Shown here piece by piece: positions 18,177 through 27,109 of a stretch of DNA of 64,000 nt. Position 1 is the stretch's first letter. Every line of letters starts with the position of its first letter. This DNA is from Polynucleobacter necessarius. Its GTDB lineage: Bacteria > Pseudomonadota > Gammaproteobacteria > Burkholderiales > Burkholderiaceae. The stretch is taken from the NCBI RefSeq assembly GCF_900096765.1, contig NZ_LT615228.1:6669-70668 (forward strand), read 5' to 3'. The notes under the pieces were generated by a model. That model ran no database searches. It saw only the letters and a list, made by a program, of their open reading frames with translations, and was not told the DNA's origin. The position numbers were made by a program, and so were the translations under genes.

Positions 18177-18401
18177 TTAAGCTGAATGACCACTAAATAC
18201 TAAGCTGATGCCAATCCATAAAATTACAAAAGCGACCAGGATGGTCAAGCCAATCTTTTTCAGAAAGTAGCCCAGGCTATCCATATAAACTTCATCATTG
18301 CGACCAAAGTATTGATCAAAACGTTTCCAGACTAGGCGCCCAACTACCAGGGGTAACAACATGGCAACGATGCCTAGAATCACGGTCATAGTGTTATCCA
18401 T
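18177..18401 (-). CDS. Small membrane protein, unknown
   Basis: The ATG at 18401 gives a 74-residue protein starting MDNTMTVILGIVAMLLP. An upstream in-frame start would add 27 residues lacking membrane-protein character and is not favoured. Two hydrophobic helices (about 5-22 and 50-70) flank a polar, basic loop (WKRFDQYFGRNDEVYMD). No family recognised. It is divergent from hdeD. Confidence 0.5.
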   Translation of the reverse strand: MDNTMTVILGIVAMLLPLVVGRLVWKRFDQYFGRNDEVYMDSLGYFLKKIGLTILVAFVILWIGISLVFSGHSA

Positions 18402-18520
18402 TGAGGATGTCTTTCTAATATGGGTAGGTATTGATACAAGTTCTAAAGAGCAAAGAATACCCGTTTTTATTGCCAATCCCACTCGCGGGTATAGGGGTCA
18501 GTGATCAGCTGCTAGGGGCA

Positions 18521-18559
18521 TAGGCTTACTGTATTGGTTTATTGATACAGTAGAGCCTA
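18521..18559. repeat. Long imperfect inverted repeat upstream of hdeD
   Basis: The left arm is TAGGCTTACTGTAT (from 18521) and the right arm ATACAGTAGAGCCTA (ending 18559). They pair over about 14 bp with one bulge around a short AT-rich loop. No T-run follows on either strand. It lies between divergent genes and could be an operator or a stable hairpin in an untranslated leader. Confidence 0.55.
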
Positions 18560-18587
18560 GAAATTACCTAATATGTCAGTCGTAAAA

Positions 18588-18621
18588 CAAGCAGTAAAAC
18601 AAGTCAAGCAGTAAAACAAGT
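18588..18621. repeat. Perfect 17-bp tandem duplication in the hdeD leader
   Basis: Units 18588-18604 and 18605-18621 are identical. A short frame starts at ATG 18573 and now stops at 18612-18614. With one unit removed it would run 19 codons and end in an ATGA overlap with the hdeD start at 18646, so the duplication may have broken a translationally coupled leader peptide. Confidence 0.8.
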
Positions 18622-18645
18622 GGAAAAACCTGAGAAAGTAAAAAT

Positions 18646-19236
18646 ATGACCGAATTAAATACCGCGCAAATCAATGAAATTCGTACCAAAGTCTTGGGTG
18701 CAGCTGCCAAGGTTCCTGGAGCCCTGATTGGTCTGGGCATTTTGTTTATCGTGTTGGGAATGATTGGTGTTGCTGGCCAAGTATTTTTCTCCCTTGTGTC
18801 TGTCAATGTATTAGGTATTTTTCTGTTTGCTGGTGGCGTACTCCAAGCTATCCATGCTTTTCAATCTGCAGGTTGGAAAAGTGTTGGCGTGCAAATCTTG
18901 TTTGCCATTTTGTATATCGTCGCAGCGATTTATGTCTGGGCTTTCCCAATCCCTGCGCTTGAAGCCATTACTTTGTGGTTAGCGGCTATCTTCTTTGTGA
19001 CGGGTGTATTGCGTTTTATCGCTGCATTTCAGCATCGTCATTTTGGTGAGTGGTTTTGGTTAGCCATCTCTGCGGCGATCTCTATCTTGATGGGTGTGCT
19101 CATCATGAATAACTTCCCGTCTTCAAGCTTGTGGTTACCTGGCTTATTGATTGCTATCGAATTACTCTTGCAAGGCTGGTCTTTGTTATTCATTGGCTTT
19201 GCAGCGCGTTCACTCGCGAAGAATGTATCGAAGTAA
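18646..19236 (+). CDS. hdeD: HdeD-family membrane protein
   Basis: A 196-residue protein with six hydrophobic segments and the DUF308/HdeD layout: three repeated pairs of helices joined by motifs such as LGIFLFAGGVLQAIHAF, WLAAIFFVTGVLRFIAAFQHR and LIAIELLLQGWSLLFIGFAARSL. In enterobacteria HdeD is linked to acid resistance at high cell density; the molecular activity is not known. A damaged leader frame and an inverted repeat precede it. Confidence 0.8.
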   Translation: MTELNTAQINEIRTKVLGAAAKVPGALIGLGILFIVLGMIGVAGQVFFSLVSVNVLGIFLFAGGVLQAIHAFQSAGWKSVGVQILFAILYIVAAIYVWAFPIPALEAITLWLAAIFFVTGVLRFIAAFQHRHFGEWFWLAISAAISILMGVLIMNNFPSSSLWLPGLLIAIELLLQGWSLLFIGFAARSLAKNVSK

Positions 19237-19285
19237 ACCCCTGATCCTTTATTGAGTTACTGAGTAATAGCAAAGAGCAGCAGCC

Positions 19286-19543
19286 ATGGCAATGAAAAAA
19301 ACCGATCTGTTTAAGAGCTTGGCATTGCTGACTGCTCAGCGCATGAAAAATTCGACTAAAACTCCTAAGCCTGGAGCTGCTGAAGCAAATGCCAAAACTA
19401 AAAAAGAGCTGGCAAGTGCTAACCCCCTGCTAGCTTCTTTAATGAAAGCTCAAGCCGAGCCAAGGTTAGCAAAAGTGATGCCAAAGAAAAAAGCAGCGCT
19501 AAAGACGTCAGCAAAATCTAGCGCGAAGTCAAAAGCCAAGTAG
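19286..19543 (+). CDS. Small Lys/Ala-rich basic protein
   Basis: An 85-residue protein, strongly basic, with low-complexity Lys/Ala/Ser stretches in its second half (KKKAALKTSAKSSAKSKAK). There is no signal peptide and no clear domain. Composition suggests a nucleic-acid-binding or disordered protein. Basic low-complexity tails also arise easily by chance, but the frame begins MAMKKTDLFKSLALL, which looks genuine. Function unknown. Confidence 0.5.
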   Translation: MAMKKTDLFKSLALLTAQRMKNSTKTPKPGAAEANAKTKKELASANPLLASLMKAQAEPRLAKVMPKKKAALKTSAKSSAKSKAK

Positions 19544-19558
19544 TGCGCCGTTCTCTGT

Positions 19559-21749
19559 ATGACTAAGAGTGGTGCAAGATTGATTGTGAGACGGCGGTGG
19601 ACCGCCTCCTTATTTTTTTACTTGTTCGACCTTGCTGCTGCTATCAACTAGTTTGATGGCACAGATTGCACCATCCCTTAATTACGATCAGAAACTGAAT
19701 GATATGGTAGTCAATGCCACTCGTTCGGAGACACCCTTAGATCAAATGTCGCTCAACACCACGATATTGACCAAAGAGGTCTTGGAGTCTTCACCAGATC
19801 AAACCATCGATCAAGTATTGAAAAATGTTCCGGGCGTATTTTTAAATGATGTGCCTTATTACCAAAAAGACCCCACCGGATAAAGTATTAACGTGCGCGG
19901 TTTAGGTTATGGCCGCACTCTAGTCTTGATTGATGGTTTGCCCGCTAACGACGCCTTTTACGGAACGGTGCAATGGAATCTGGTTCCCATGTCATCGATT
20001 GAGTCGGCAGAGTTTGTCCGGGGAGGTGTCTCGAGTCTGTATGGTAACTACGGTATGGGTGGCGTGATTAATATCAATACCAAGACGCCCAAAAATAGTT
20101 CCCAGGATGTCTCTGCAAGTTATGGATCATTTGGCACTGGCAACGTCGCTGCCTCAAAAGACTTAATTGTTTCTGATGGCATGCAGATGCGCTTTTCAGC
20201 AGATTACTTTTCAAGTGAAGGCTTTCAGAACTACGCCACGATTTCACCGGGTTCGTCTAGTAATATTAAAAATGGTATGGGCACGGATGCAGTTAAGAAC
20301 TCCAATATTCGTTTGCAAAATTACTTTAAGCCCAATCAAGATACCACCGGATTTTTAAGGCTGGGCTACAGCACGATGGCCGATCTGAGTACCAACTATG
20401 CTATAGCGCCAAACTTAGTTCAGACTGCTGATTTTGCTGCTGGCTCCACAACAAAATTAGATGTCGATAAAAAAGCCCAAGTAAATGTGTACTACCAAAA
20501 CACCAATTTCTACAAGCAAAGCGGTTCTACCTCAACTACTGCCCCTAATAAGAATCAACCTTACGTCAACGCTAATTACACCGACCCTTATTCAACAGTA
20601 GGGGCCTCGGCACAATACACTCATGATCTCAAGGGAGCGGGCATTGACCAATATATTCTAGGTGCTGATGCGCGCAATATTTCTGCATCGAACTTAACGA
20701 ATAATCTCAATAGCAACGGTAGTGGTTCTGTGACTTCGGTGAACTATGCACAAGGCCAACAAAACTTTTATGGCCTATTGGGTCAATTAAAATCAACTGC
20801 TAGTGCATTTCCGCTAGAGACAACACTTGGTGCCAGACTAGATTTTTGGAATAGCCAGACTCCAACCCTATATAACGCTGGAGTCAATGGCGCTAATCCG
20901 ATTTATCAAAATATTCCTAATAAAAGCAAGACTCAGCTCAGCCCTTCTTTAGGTTTTGTATATAAGGCCACGCAGAACTGGGATTTGCGAAGTGCAGCCT
21001 ATCAAGCATTTCATGCGCCCAGCATGAATAACACCTTACGTAGTTATGGATCTACTTCTGGAGGTTACTTTTTTGCCAACCCAAATTTAACGCCAGAAAC
21101 AATGACGGGTTATGAGGTGGGTACAGACTATCGCTGGAAGGAAGGTTTTGCGCAGTTCACCGCATTTAATAATTACATTCAGAATGCGATTACGAGTTAC
21201 AACCTCTCGACTGCTAGTGACGCAGCTTTAGCCAGTAGTCTATGTGCATCTGCTGGCAATCCACAGGGCTGTAGTTTGGGTAAGGTGAACTATTACACCA
21301 ACCAGCAAAATTTATTGAGCCGCGGTATTGAAATGCAGTATCACCAAGACATTAATCCACATTGGGGTGTTGATGCCGGTTATGCCTATACCAGCACGAT
21401 CTTGACATGGAGTGCTACGACAGACCCCATCAATACACAAGTTGGTGGTGTTCCTAAAAATATGGCTAATGCTGGGATTACATATTACCCTGTGCCACAG
21501 GCTAGCCTAACAACCACAGTGCGTTATGTTGGTAACTCTTGGATGGCTACGGGGTCCTTGCCGGTTCCTGCATATGCAGTAGTGGGATTAAAAGCAAACT
21601 ATCAAGTAACACCCCAAGCCTCAGTATTTGCATCGGTAGTCAATTTGTTTAATCGTCAATATGTCACATTTAATATTGCTTCGCAGGCAACCGCTTATCA
21701 AGCTGGCATGCCGCAAGCCATTACTGTTGGGGCGCGTCTAGTCTTTTAA
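19559..21749 (+). pseudogene. TonB-dependent outer-membrane receptor with a frameshift and a nonsense codon
   Basis: The plug domain (LNDMVVNATRSETPLDQ, then INVRGLGYGRTLVLIDGLPAND and RGGVSSLYGNYGMGGVINI) and the barrel ending ITVGARLVF mark a TonB-dependent receptor of about 730 residues. Two lesions are seen. At 19613-19619 a T7 run breaks the signal peptide: with T6 an ATG at 19559 gives a basic RRR region, a hydrophobic core and a cleavage site near LMAQ. At 19881-19883 a TAA stands where CAA (Gln) would give the usual DPTGQSINVRG. The substrate cannot be read from the sequence; siderophores, cobalamin and copper are typical for the family. Confidence 0.85.
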
Positions 21750-21887
21750 GTAGGGGCGGCAATTGATGCAGTGCAGTAGTTTTAAAGGTTTGATGTGAAG
21801 CTAGCAAAAATGCTTTAGGATTTACGCAGTACAAAGTTGATTGAATCAATCGAGTCAGAAAAATAGTAAAAATCAGGAGACTTAGCA

Positions 21888-23114
21888 ATGAAACTCAAAA
21901 CCATTCATTCATTGATGTTCGCTGCAGGTATGGCAGCTGCCAGCTTTGCTAGTGCGCAAGCTCCAGCACCAGCCCCAGCCTCAGGTATTCCGCCAACATG
22001 GGCGCAAGGTAGAACGCCTGATGGTATGAACCCTTCATTGGCCCCAAACCCTCCTGGAATTTCTGCGATGCCTGCAGATGAGATTCCGGTGAGCAAATTA
22101 AAAGTACCTGCTGGTTTCAAGATTGAATTGTGGGCATCCGGTATGCCGAACGGACGATCAATGACAGAGTCACCCAGTGGCACGGTTTATGTTGGTACAC
22201 GTTTTACTGGCAATGTTTATGCGGTAGTCACAAAAGATGGCAAGCGGGAAGTCAAAACCATTGCTAAAGGTTTGCATCGTCCAAACGGTGTTGCTTTTGC
22301 CAATGGCTCACTCTATGTTGCTGAACTCTCGCGCATTATTCGTTACGACAATATCGAGAAAAATCTGGATAACCCACCAGCACCAGTAGTGGTGTTTGAT
22401 GCCTTACCTAAAGATGAGCCACATGGTTGGAAGTTCATGACTTTGAGTCCAGATGGGCAATATTTGTATTTCCAAATTGGTACACCAGCCAATATCGTGG
22501 TGCCACCATCAACTCACGCAACAATCGTACGCTTAAATCTCAAGACCAATATCTTAGAGACCGTCGCAACCGGTGTGCGTAACAGTGTGGGTATGGATTT
22601 CCAAAAAGGAACCAAGGAGCTTTGGTTTACCAACAACGGTCGTGACTGGGTTGATGAAAATATTCCGAACGATACCTTGAACCGCTTGGTGCGCCCAAAA
22701 GGGATGAACTTTGGCTACCCACATTGCCATCAAGGCGATTTTTTGGATCCGGAGTTTGGCAAAGGTCGTTCATGCGATGAGTTTGATAAGCCCGAGATGA
22801 AGTTGGGTGCTCACGTGGCTGCCTTGGGTATGCGTTTTTATAACGGCAATATGTTCCCAGCAGAATACAAAGGCAATATTTTTATCGCTGAGCATGGCTC
22901 ATGGAATAAAACCAAAAAGACCGGTTATCAAGTGGTTCGTGTTGTTTTGGATGGCAAGAACAAGCCAGTCAAACTCGAGCCATTTGTTACTGGCTGGCTA
23001 GAGGGCGAAACTTTCTGGGGTCGTCCAGTTGACGTGCAAGTACTCAAAGACGGTTCCATGTTGGTTTCTGATGATGAAACTGGCGCAATCTTCCGCGTGT
23101 CTTACGGCAAATGA
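21888..23114 (+). CDS. Periplasmic PQQ-type sugar/sorbosone dehydrogenase-like protein
   Basis: A 408-residue protein with a signal peptide (AAGMAAASFASAQ) and then an Ala/Pro-rich linker. The rest is a six-bladed beta-propeller of the soluble glucose/sorbosone dehydrogenase kind: LKVPAGFKIELWASGMPNGR, LHRPNGVAF, ATGVRNSVGMDF, LWFTNNGRDW, MNFGYPHCHQGDF, IFIAEHGSWNKT and SMLVSDDETGAIFRV. Such enzymes oxidise aldoses with PQQ as cofactor. The stop overlaps the ATG of a diheme cytochrome c (ATGA), which is the expected electron acceptor. Confidence 0.82.
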   Translation: MKLKTIHSLMFAAGMAAASFASAQAPAPAPASGIPPTWAQGRTPDGMNPSLAPNPPGISAMPADEIPVSKLKVPAGFKIELWASGMPNGRSMTESPSGTVYVGTRFTGNVYAVVTKDGKREVKTIAKGLHRPNGVAFANGSLYVAELSRIIRYDNIEKNLDNPPAPVVVFDALPKDEPHGWKFMTLSPDGQYLYFQIGTPANIVVPPSTHATIVRLNLKTNILETVATGVRNSVGMDFQKGTKELWFTNNGRDWVDENIPNDTLNRLVRPKGMNFGYPHCHQGDFLDPEFGKGRSCDEFDKPEMKLGAHVAALGMRFYNGNMFPAEYKGNIFIAEHGSWNKTKKTGYQVVRVVLDGKNKPVKLEPFVTGWLEGETFWGRPVDVQVLKDGSMLVSDDETGAIFRVSYGK

Positions 23115-23720
23115 AATTGATTGCTAGCACTAAGGCCATCCTCGGGGTGGCCTTTTTTTACTTCTCTTAGTTTGGTGTTGTTCTCTTCAACGGTTTTTGC
23201 TGCGCCACCGGATGCAGTTGCCGGTAAAGCAAAAGCACAAACCTGTTTTGCCTGTCATGGTGAAAACGGCATTGGTATTTTTGGCGAGATTCCGAATTTG
23301 GCTGCGCAACCCGCACTTTCCATTACCTATCAGTTGATTCAGTTTCGAGGTCAGCAGCGCAAGGGCGGGGCAATGGAGGCGCTTGCCGCCAGCTTAAGTG
23401 ATCAGGATATGCGCGATATTGCTGCGTATTACGCTGCGCTGCCACCACCTCCGGCAAAATCAGGCAATGCCAATTTAATTGCTAAAGGCCAGCAAATCTC
23501 CAATAATCAATATTGCAACTCCTGTCATGGTGCTCAGCTGCAAGGGCAAAAACACATTGCACGCTTGGCAGGACAGTCTTCGGAGTATGTGGTGACCCAG
23601 CTCAAAAACATTCGGTCAGGTAGCCGAATTGATATGGATGGCACAATGGGAAGTGCAGCGCGCAATCTAAGCGATGAAGATATCGAGGCGATTGCTGCTT
23701 ATGCTGCCTCTCTAAATTAG
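23111..23720 (+). pseudogene. Secreted diheme cytochrome c, signal peptide frameshifted
   Basis: Two CxxCH heme sites are intact, CFACH and CNSCH, each followed by a class-I cytochrome fold ending in the helix MRDIAAYYAAL and then IEAIAAYAASL. The natural start is ATG 23111, overlapping the dehydrogenase stop. From it MKLIASTKAILGVAFF runs into a stop because of a T7 run at 23153-23159. With T6 the frame joins TSLSLVLFSSTVFAAPPDA, a good signal peptide. A chance TTG start at 23121 gives the same mature part with a poor n-region. Electron transfer from the coupled dehydrogenase to the respiratory chain is inferred. Confidence 0.82.
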
Positions 23721-23743
23721 TTCCATTCATATTCTTTGTTGCT

Positions 23744-24833
23744 TTGCAGACTAAAAACCATTTTCTTCTTGTCGATTTTTTTAAAGACCTTTGCTGCCTT
23801 AACGATCATTGCGCACCACTTCTCTAGTTATGGGCAGATTGCGCAAGATGCCCAGCAACTATTGCCAGGTTTCATGACATGGTTATTTGAGTACGGACGC
23901 TATGCAGTGCAAATCTTTTTGGTCATGGGCGGCTATCTTGCTGCCCAGTCGCTCACCCGCACTACTGAGCTTAAAAATCCACGTAATGTTCTCAAGGTGG
24001 TTTTCAATCGCTATCTACGTTTGTTTGCGCCTTATGTTGTCGCTTTAACCATCACCATTGTTTGTGCTTGGGTTGCGCGCTTTTGGGTGCAAGACGAGTT
24101 TGTGGGCGAGTCAGAAACGCTTGGCCAGTTTTTGGCGCACTTGTTCTTCTTGCAAGGTATCTTGGGCTTAGATTCCATTTCTGCTGGCGTTTGGTATGTA
24201 GCCATTGATTGGCAGCTCTACGCAATCCTAGTCACCATGCTGGGTATGTTCCCTGGTTTTCGATCGGCTGTGTGGATGCTGACGGTGCTGTGCGTAGCTT
24301 CACTGCTGTACTTCAATCGACTGGGCGCTTACGAAAACTATTTCATTTATTTCATAGGTGCTTATGGCCTTGGAGTATTAGCGCAACTTTGCAAAAATTA
24401 TCCAGACCCCGTAGTCAACCGTTTTGCCAGAATCTTCATGGCAGGTATCGGCATTGTGATTGTGGTTTCAAGCTTTCACCAAGTTTGGCTTCGAAACATC
24501 TTGGCTTATCTGGTGGCACTGGCTTTAATTTTTTGGGGAGATTGGGCTTACAAGGATCAAAAGCAAGAGCACCAGCGTCCTCAGCATCAATCCAAAATGC
24601 ACGAAGTTGTCAATGTCATTTTGTGGGGCAGCAGAAGATCTTACTGCGCATTCTTAATCCACTTTTCTTTTATCTTGCTCGCCAACACTTTGTATATAGG
24701 ATGGGGCATGAGTTTGCGTCACGATGGTGCGATGGCGCTCGCACTCATGTTTATGGCGATAGCCGCTAGTTGGATTGCTGCTAATTACTTATATCGCTGG
24801 GTTGAAGTGCCTGCGCGCAGGATCAAGCTTTAA
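23744..24833 (+). pseudogene. Acyltransferase 3 family membrane protein, frameshifted near the N terminus
   Basis: Motifs of the acyltransferase 3 family (OafA/NolL type) are clear after the break: LKTFAALTIIAHHF, the FLVMGGYLAAQSL segment, NRYLRLFAPYVV, and about ten membrane helices. The frame breaks at a T7 run at 23776-23782. With T6, a TTG start at 23744 gives LQTKNHFLLVDFLKTFAAL, the usual family opening. These proteins transfer acyl groups, often acetyl, to surface sugars. The 3' end overlaps darP by four bases in convergent orientation. Confidence 0.78.
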
Positions 24834-25357
24834 ATTCCCATCTCTTTTAAGACGCGAAAGATTTCTCGATAAGCTTTAGGTGGCTTGTTTTGTTCTTTCT
24901 CTCTGCGCGCATTACGAATGAGGGTGCGCATATTCTGAATATCCATATCCGGATACTGCTCAATCATTTTGGTGAAAGCGTCATCATTGGCAATTAATCG
25001 ATCACGATAAGTCTCTAAAAAATGGAGCTTGGCGGTTTCTGCTTTACTAACCCCTTGAATCGCATCAAGGCGTTTTTGAATGACTTCTAATTCTTCTTCG
25101 TCTAAAAAGCGCATGAGTTTGCCAAGGTATTGCTTATGGCGACGAATCGCTTCAAAACCCTTAATTTTGTTGGTTTCAGCAATCGCTGCTTTGATCGCTT
25201 CATCCAAAGGGATGGTTTTGAGGGCATCGCTACTCAGTGCTGCCAGCACTTCAGCCAATTTTTGGCGTTCAGTCATTTGACGCTTGAGCTCAGACTTGCT
25301 GGGGCCTTCATCAGCCTCAATCAGCTTTGGCGTGCGATTTTTCTCATTAATGTGCAT
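24830..25357 (-). CDS. darP: Ribosome biogenesis factor DarP (YjgA, DUF615)
   Basis: A 175-residue protein of typical length. It shows the DUF615 pattern: SKSELKRQMTERQKL near the N terminus, LSSDALKTIPLDEAI, then GFEAIRRHKQYLGKLMR, and the C-terminal LIRNARREKEQNKPPKAYREIF. DarP associates with the large ribosomal subunit precursor. Intact, with no lesion seen. Confidence 0.9.
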   Translation of the reverse strand: MHINEKNRTPKLIEADEGPSKSELKRQMTERQKLAEVLAALSSDALKTIPLDEAIKAAIAETNKIKGFEAIRRHKQYLGKLMRFLDEEELEVIQKRLDAIQGVSKAETAKLHFLETYRDRLIANDDAFTKMIEQYPDMDIQNMRTLIRNARREKEQNKPPKAYREIFRVLKEMGI

Positions 25358-25489
25358 GCCCCTATTTTAGACGGGTATTGCAGCTTCTTGGCCTAGATGC
25401 TCATTTATTAAGTTTGGTAAATAATAGGGTCCATAAATCAAAATATTTGAATAAATGCAATAAATAGCGATATACCTGACGCAAAGACA

Positions 25490-27109
25490 ATGACGCAAAC
25501 AAATACTTACGACTACATCATTATTGGGGCTGGTAGTGCAGGCTGTATGTTGGCTAAACGCTTAACTGAAAATCCTCAAAAGAAAGTCTTATTAATTGAG
25601 GCGGGTAAGAACGATAATTACATCTGGATTCATATTCCCGTGGGCTATCTGTATTGCATTGATAACCCCAGAGCCGATTGGCGCTTTAAGACTGTTGCTG
25701 AAAAAGGATTAAATGGTCGCTCATTGTTCTATCCCCGTGGTCGCGTACTCGGCGGATGCTCTTCCATTAACGGCATGATTTACATGCGCGGACAAGCTGG
25801 TGACTATGCCTCTTGGGTGCAGGCAACTGGTGACGATGCGTGGTCTTGGGAAAATGCACTCAAGCGCTATAAATCATTTGAGGATTACCACAGTGATGCC
25901 AATGCTTGGCACGGTAAAGGCGGTGAGTGGACGGTATCCAAGCAGCGCTTGCGTTGGCCTATCATGGATCGCTTTAGGGATGCTGCAGTGCAGGCGGGTA
26001 TTCCCGCGTCTGATGACTTTAATCGCGGCGATAACTTTGGTGTTGGTTACTTTGATGTCAGTCAGCGTAAAGGCTGGAGGCTTAATACTTCAAAAGCTTT
26101 CTTAAAAGATGCCGCAAAGCGCAGCAATCTGACTGTGATTACGCAAGCTGTCGTGACTAAATTGAAAATTGATTCGGCAACCAAGCAATGCCTGGGTATT
26201 GAGTATCTTAAAAATGGAGTTGTCTCTGAAGCACTCATCTCTTCCACAGGTGAAGTGATTCTGAGTGCGGGCGCTATTGGTAGCGTTCAAATTTTAGAGC
26301 GCTCTGGCATTGGTGCAGCTGCGCATTTAAAGAGCCTCGGCATTCCAGTGATTGCCGATCTACCTGGTGTTGGTGAGAACTTGCAAGATCACTTGCAATT
26401 GCGCATGATCTATAAGGTCAGCGGCATTAAAACTCTCAATACCAAAGCCAATACGCTCTTTGGCAAGATGATGATTGGTCTGGAGTATTTATTGAAGCGC
26501 TCTGGTCCAATGTCGATGGCGCCTTCTCAGTTAGGTGCGTTTGCCTATAGTTCTTCCGCGCAGCCAAGCGCTAATGTGGAGTATCACGTACAGCCTTTAT
26601 CTTTAGAAAAATTTGGCGAGGACTTACATTCCTTTAATGCATTTACAGCTAGCGTTTGTAATTTGCGTCCGACATCCCGCGGTAGTGTGCATATCACCTC
26701 AACCGATCCTGAAGCGCCCCCAGCTATACATCCCAACTATTTATCGACTGATGAAGATCGCAAAGTGGCCGCTGAATCATTGCGCCTGACTCGCAAGATT
26801 GTGCAAAGTCCCGCACTAGCACCATATAGCCCTGAAGAATATAAGCCTGGCCTGCAATATCAAACGGATGAAGAATTAGTTAAAGCAGCGGGCGATATCG
26901 GCACAACAATTTTCCATCCAGTAGGTACCTGCAAAATGGGTCGTGATGATGATCCAATGGCGGTCTTAGATTCTCAATTGCGCGTCAGGGGTATTGATAA
27001 TTTACGGGTAGTCGATGCTTCTGCTATGCCAACCATTACTCCAGGCAATACAGCAGCGCCAACGATGCTCATTGCGCAACGCGCCGCGGAGTTGCTAACT
27101 GGTGAGTAA
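25490..27109 (+). CDS. GMC-family FAD oxidoreductase (choline dehydrogenase-like)
   Basis: A 539-residue protein with all GMC landmarks: the FAD-binding DYIIIGAGSAGCMLAKRL at the N terminus, GRVLGGCSSINGMIYMRG (GMC signature 1), LSAGAIGSVQILERSGIG (signature 2), GENLQDHLQ, the catalytic His region IFHPVGTCKMG, and the C-terminal NTAAPTMLIAQRAAELL. The family oxidises alcohols; this one is closest in layout to choline or alcohol dehydrogenases, but the substrate is unknown. Its stop overlaps the next start by 8 bp. Confidence 0.88.
   Translation: MTQTNTYDYIIIGAGSAGCMLAKRLTENPQKKVLLIEAGKNDNYIWIHIPVGYLYCIDNPRADWRFKTVAEKGLNGRSLFYPRGRVLGGCSSINGMIYMRGQAGDYASWVQATGDDAWSWENALKRYKSFEDYHSDANAWHGKGGEWTVSKQRLRWPIMDRFRDAAVQAGIPASDDFNRGDNFGVGYFDVSQRKGWRLNTSKAFLKDAAKRSNLTVITQAVVTKLKIDSATKQCLGIEYLKNGVVSEALISSTGEVILSAGAIGSVQILERSGIGAAAHLKSLGIPVIADLPGVGENLQDHLQLRMIYKVSGIKTLNTKANTLFGKMMIGLEYLLKRSGPMSMAPSQLGAFAYSSSAQPSANVEYHVQPLSLEKFGEDLHSFNAFTASVCNLRPTSRGSVHITSTDPEAPPAIHPNYLSTDEDRKVAAESLRLTRKIVQSPALAPYSPEEYKPGLQYQTDEELVKAAGDIGTTIFHPVGTCKMGRDDDPMAVLDSQLRVRGIDNLRVVDASAMPTITPGNTAAPTMLIAQRAAELLTGE

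Noticed and set aside
19593..19606. GGCGGT-GG-ACCGCC hairpin followed by a T7 run, resembling a terminator after the Lys/Ala-rich gene
   Set aside because: It lies inside the coding region of the TonB receptor signal peptide (from ATG 19559), whose frame is well supported once T7 is read as T6. A terminator there may be accidental, so it was not listed as a feature.
24209..24769. 186-codon + strand frame inside the acyltransferase gene
   Set aside because: It lies in an alternate frame of a gene with clear family motifs; its own translation is low in structure and rich in Ser, His and Arg.
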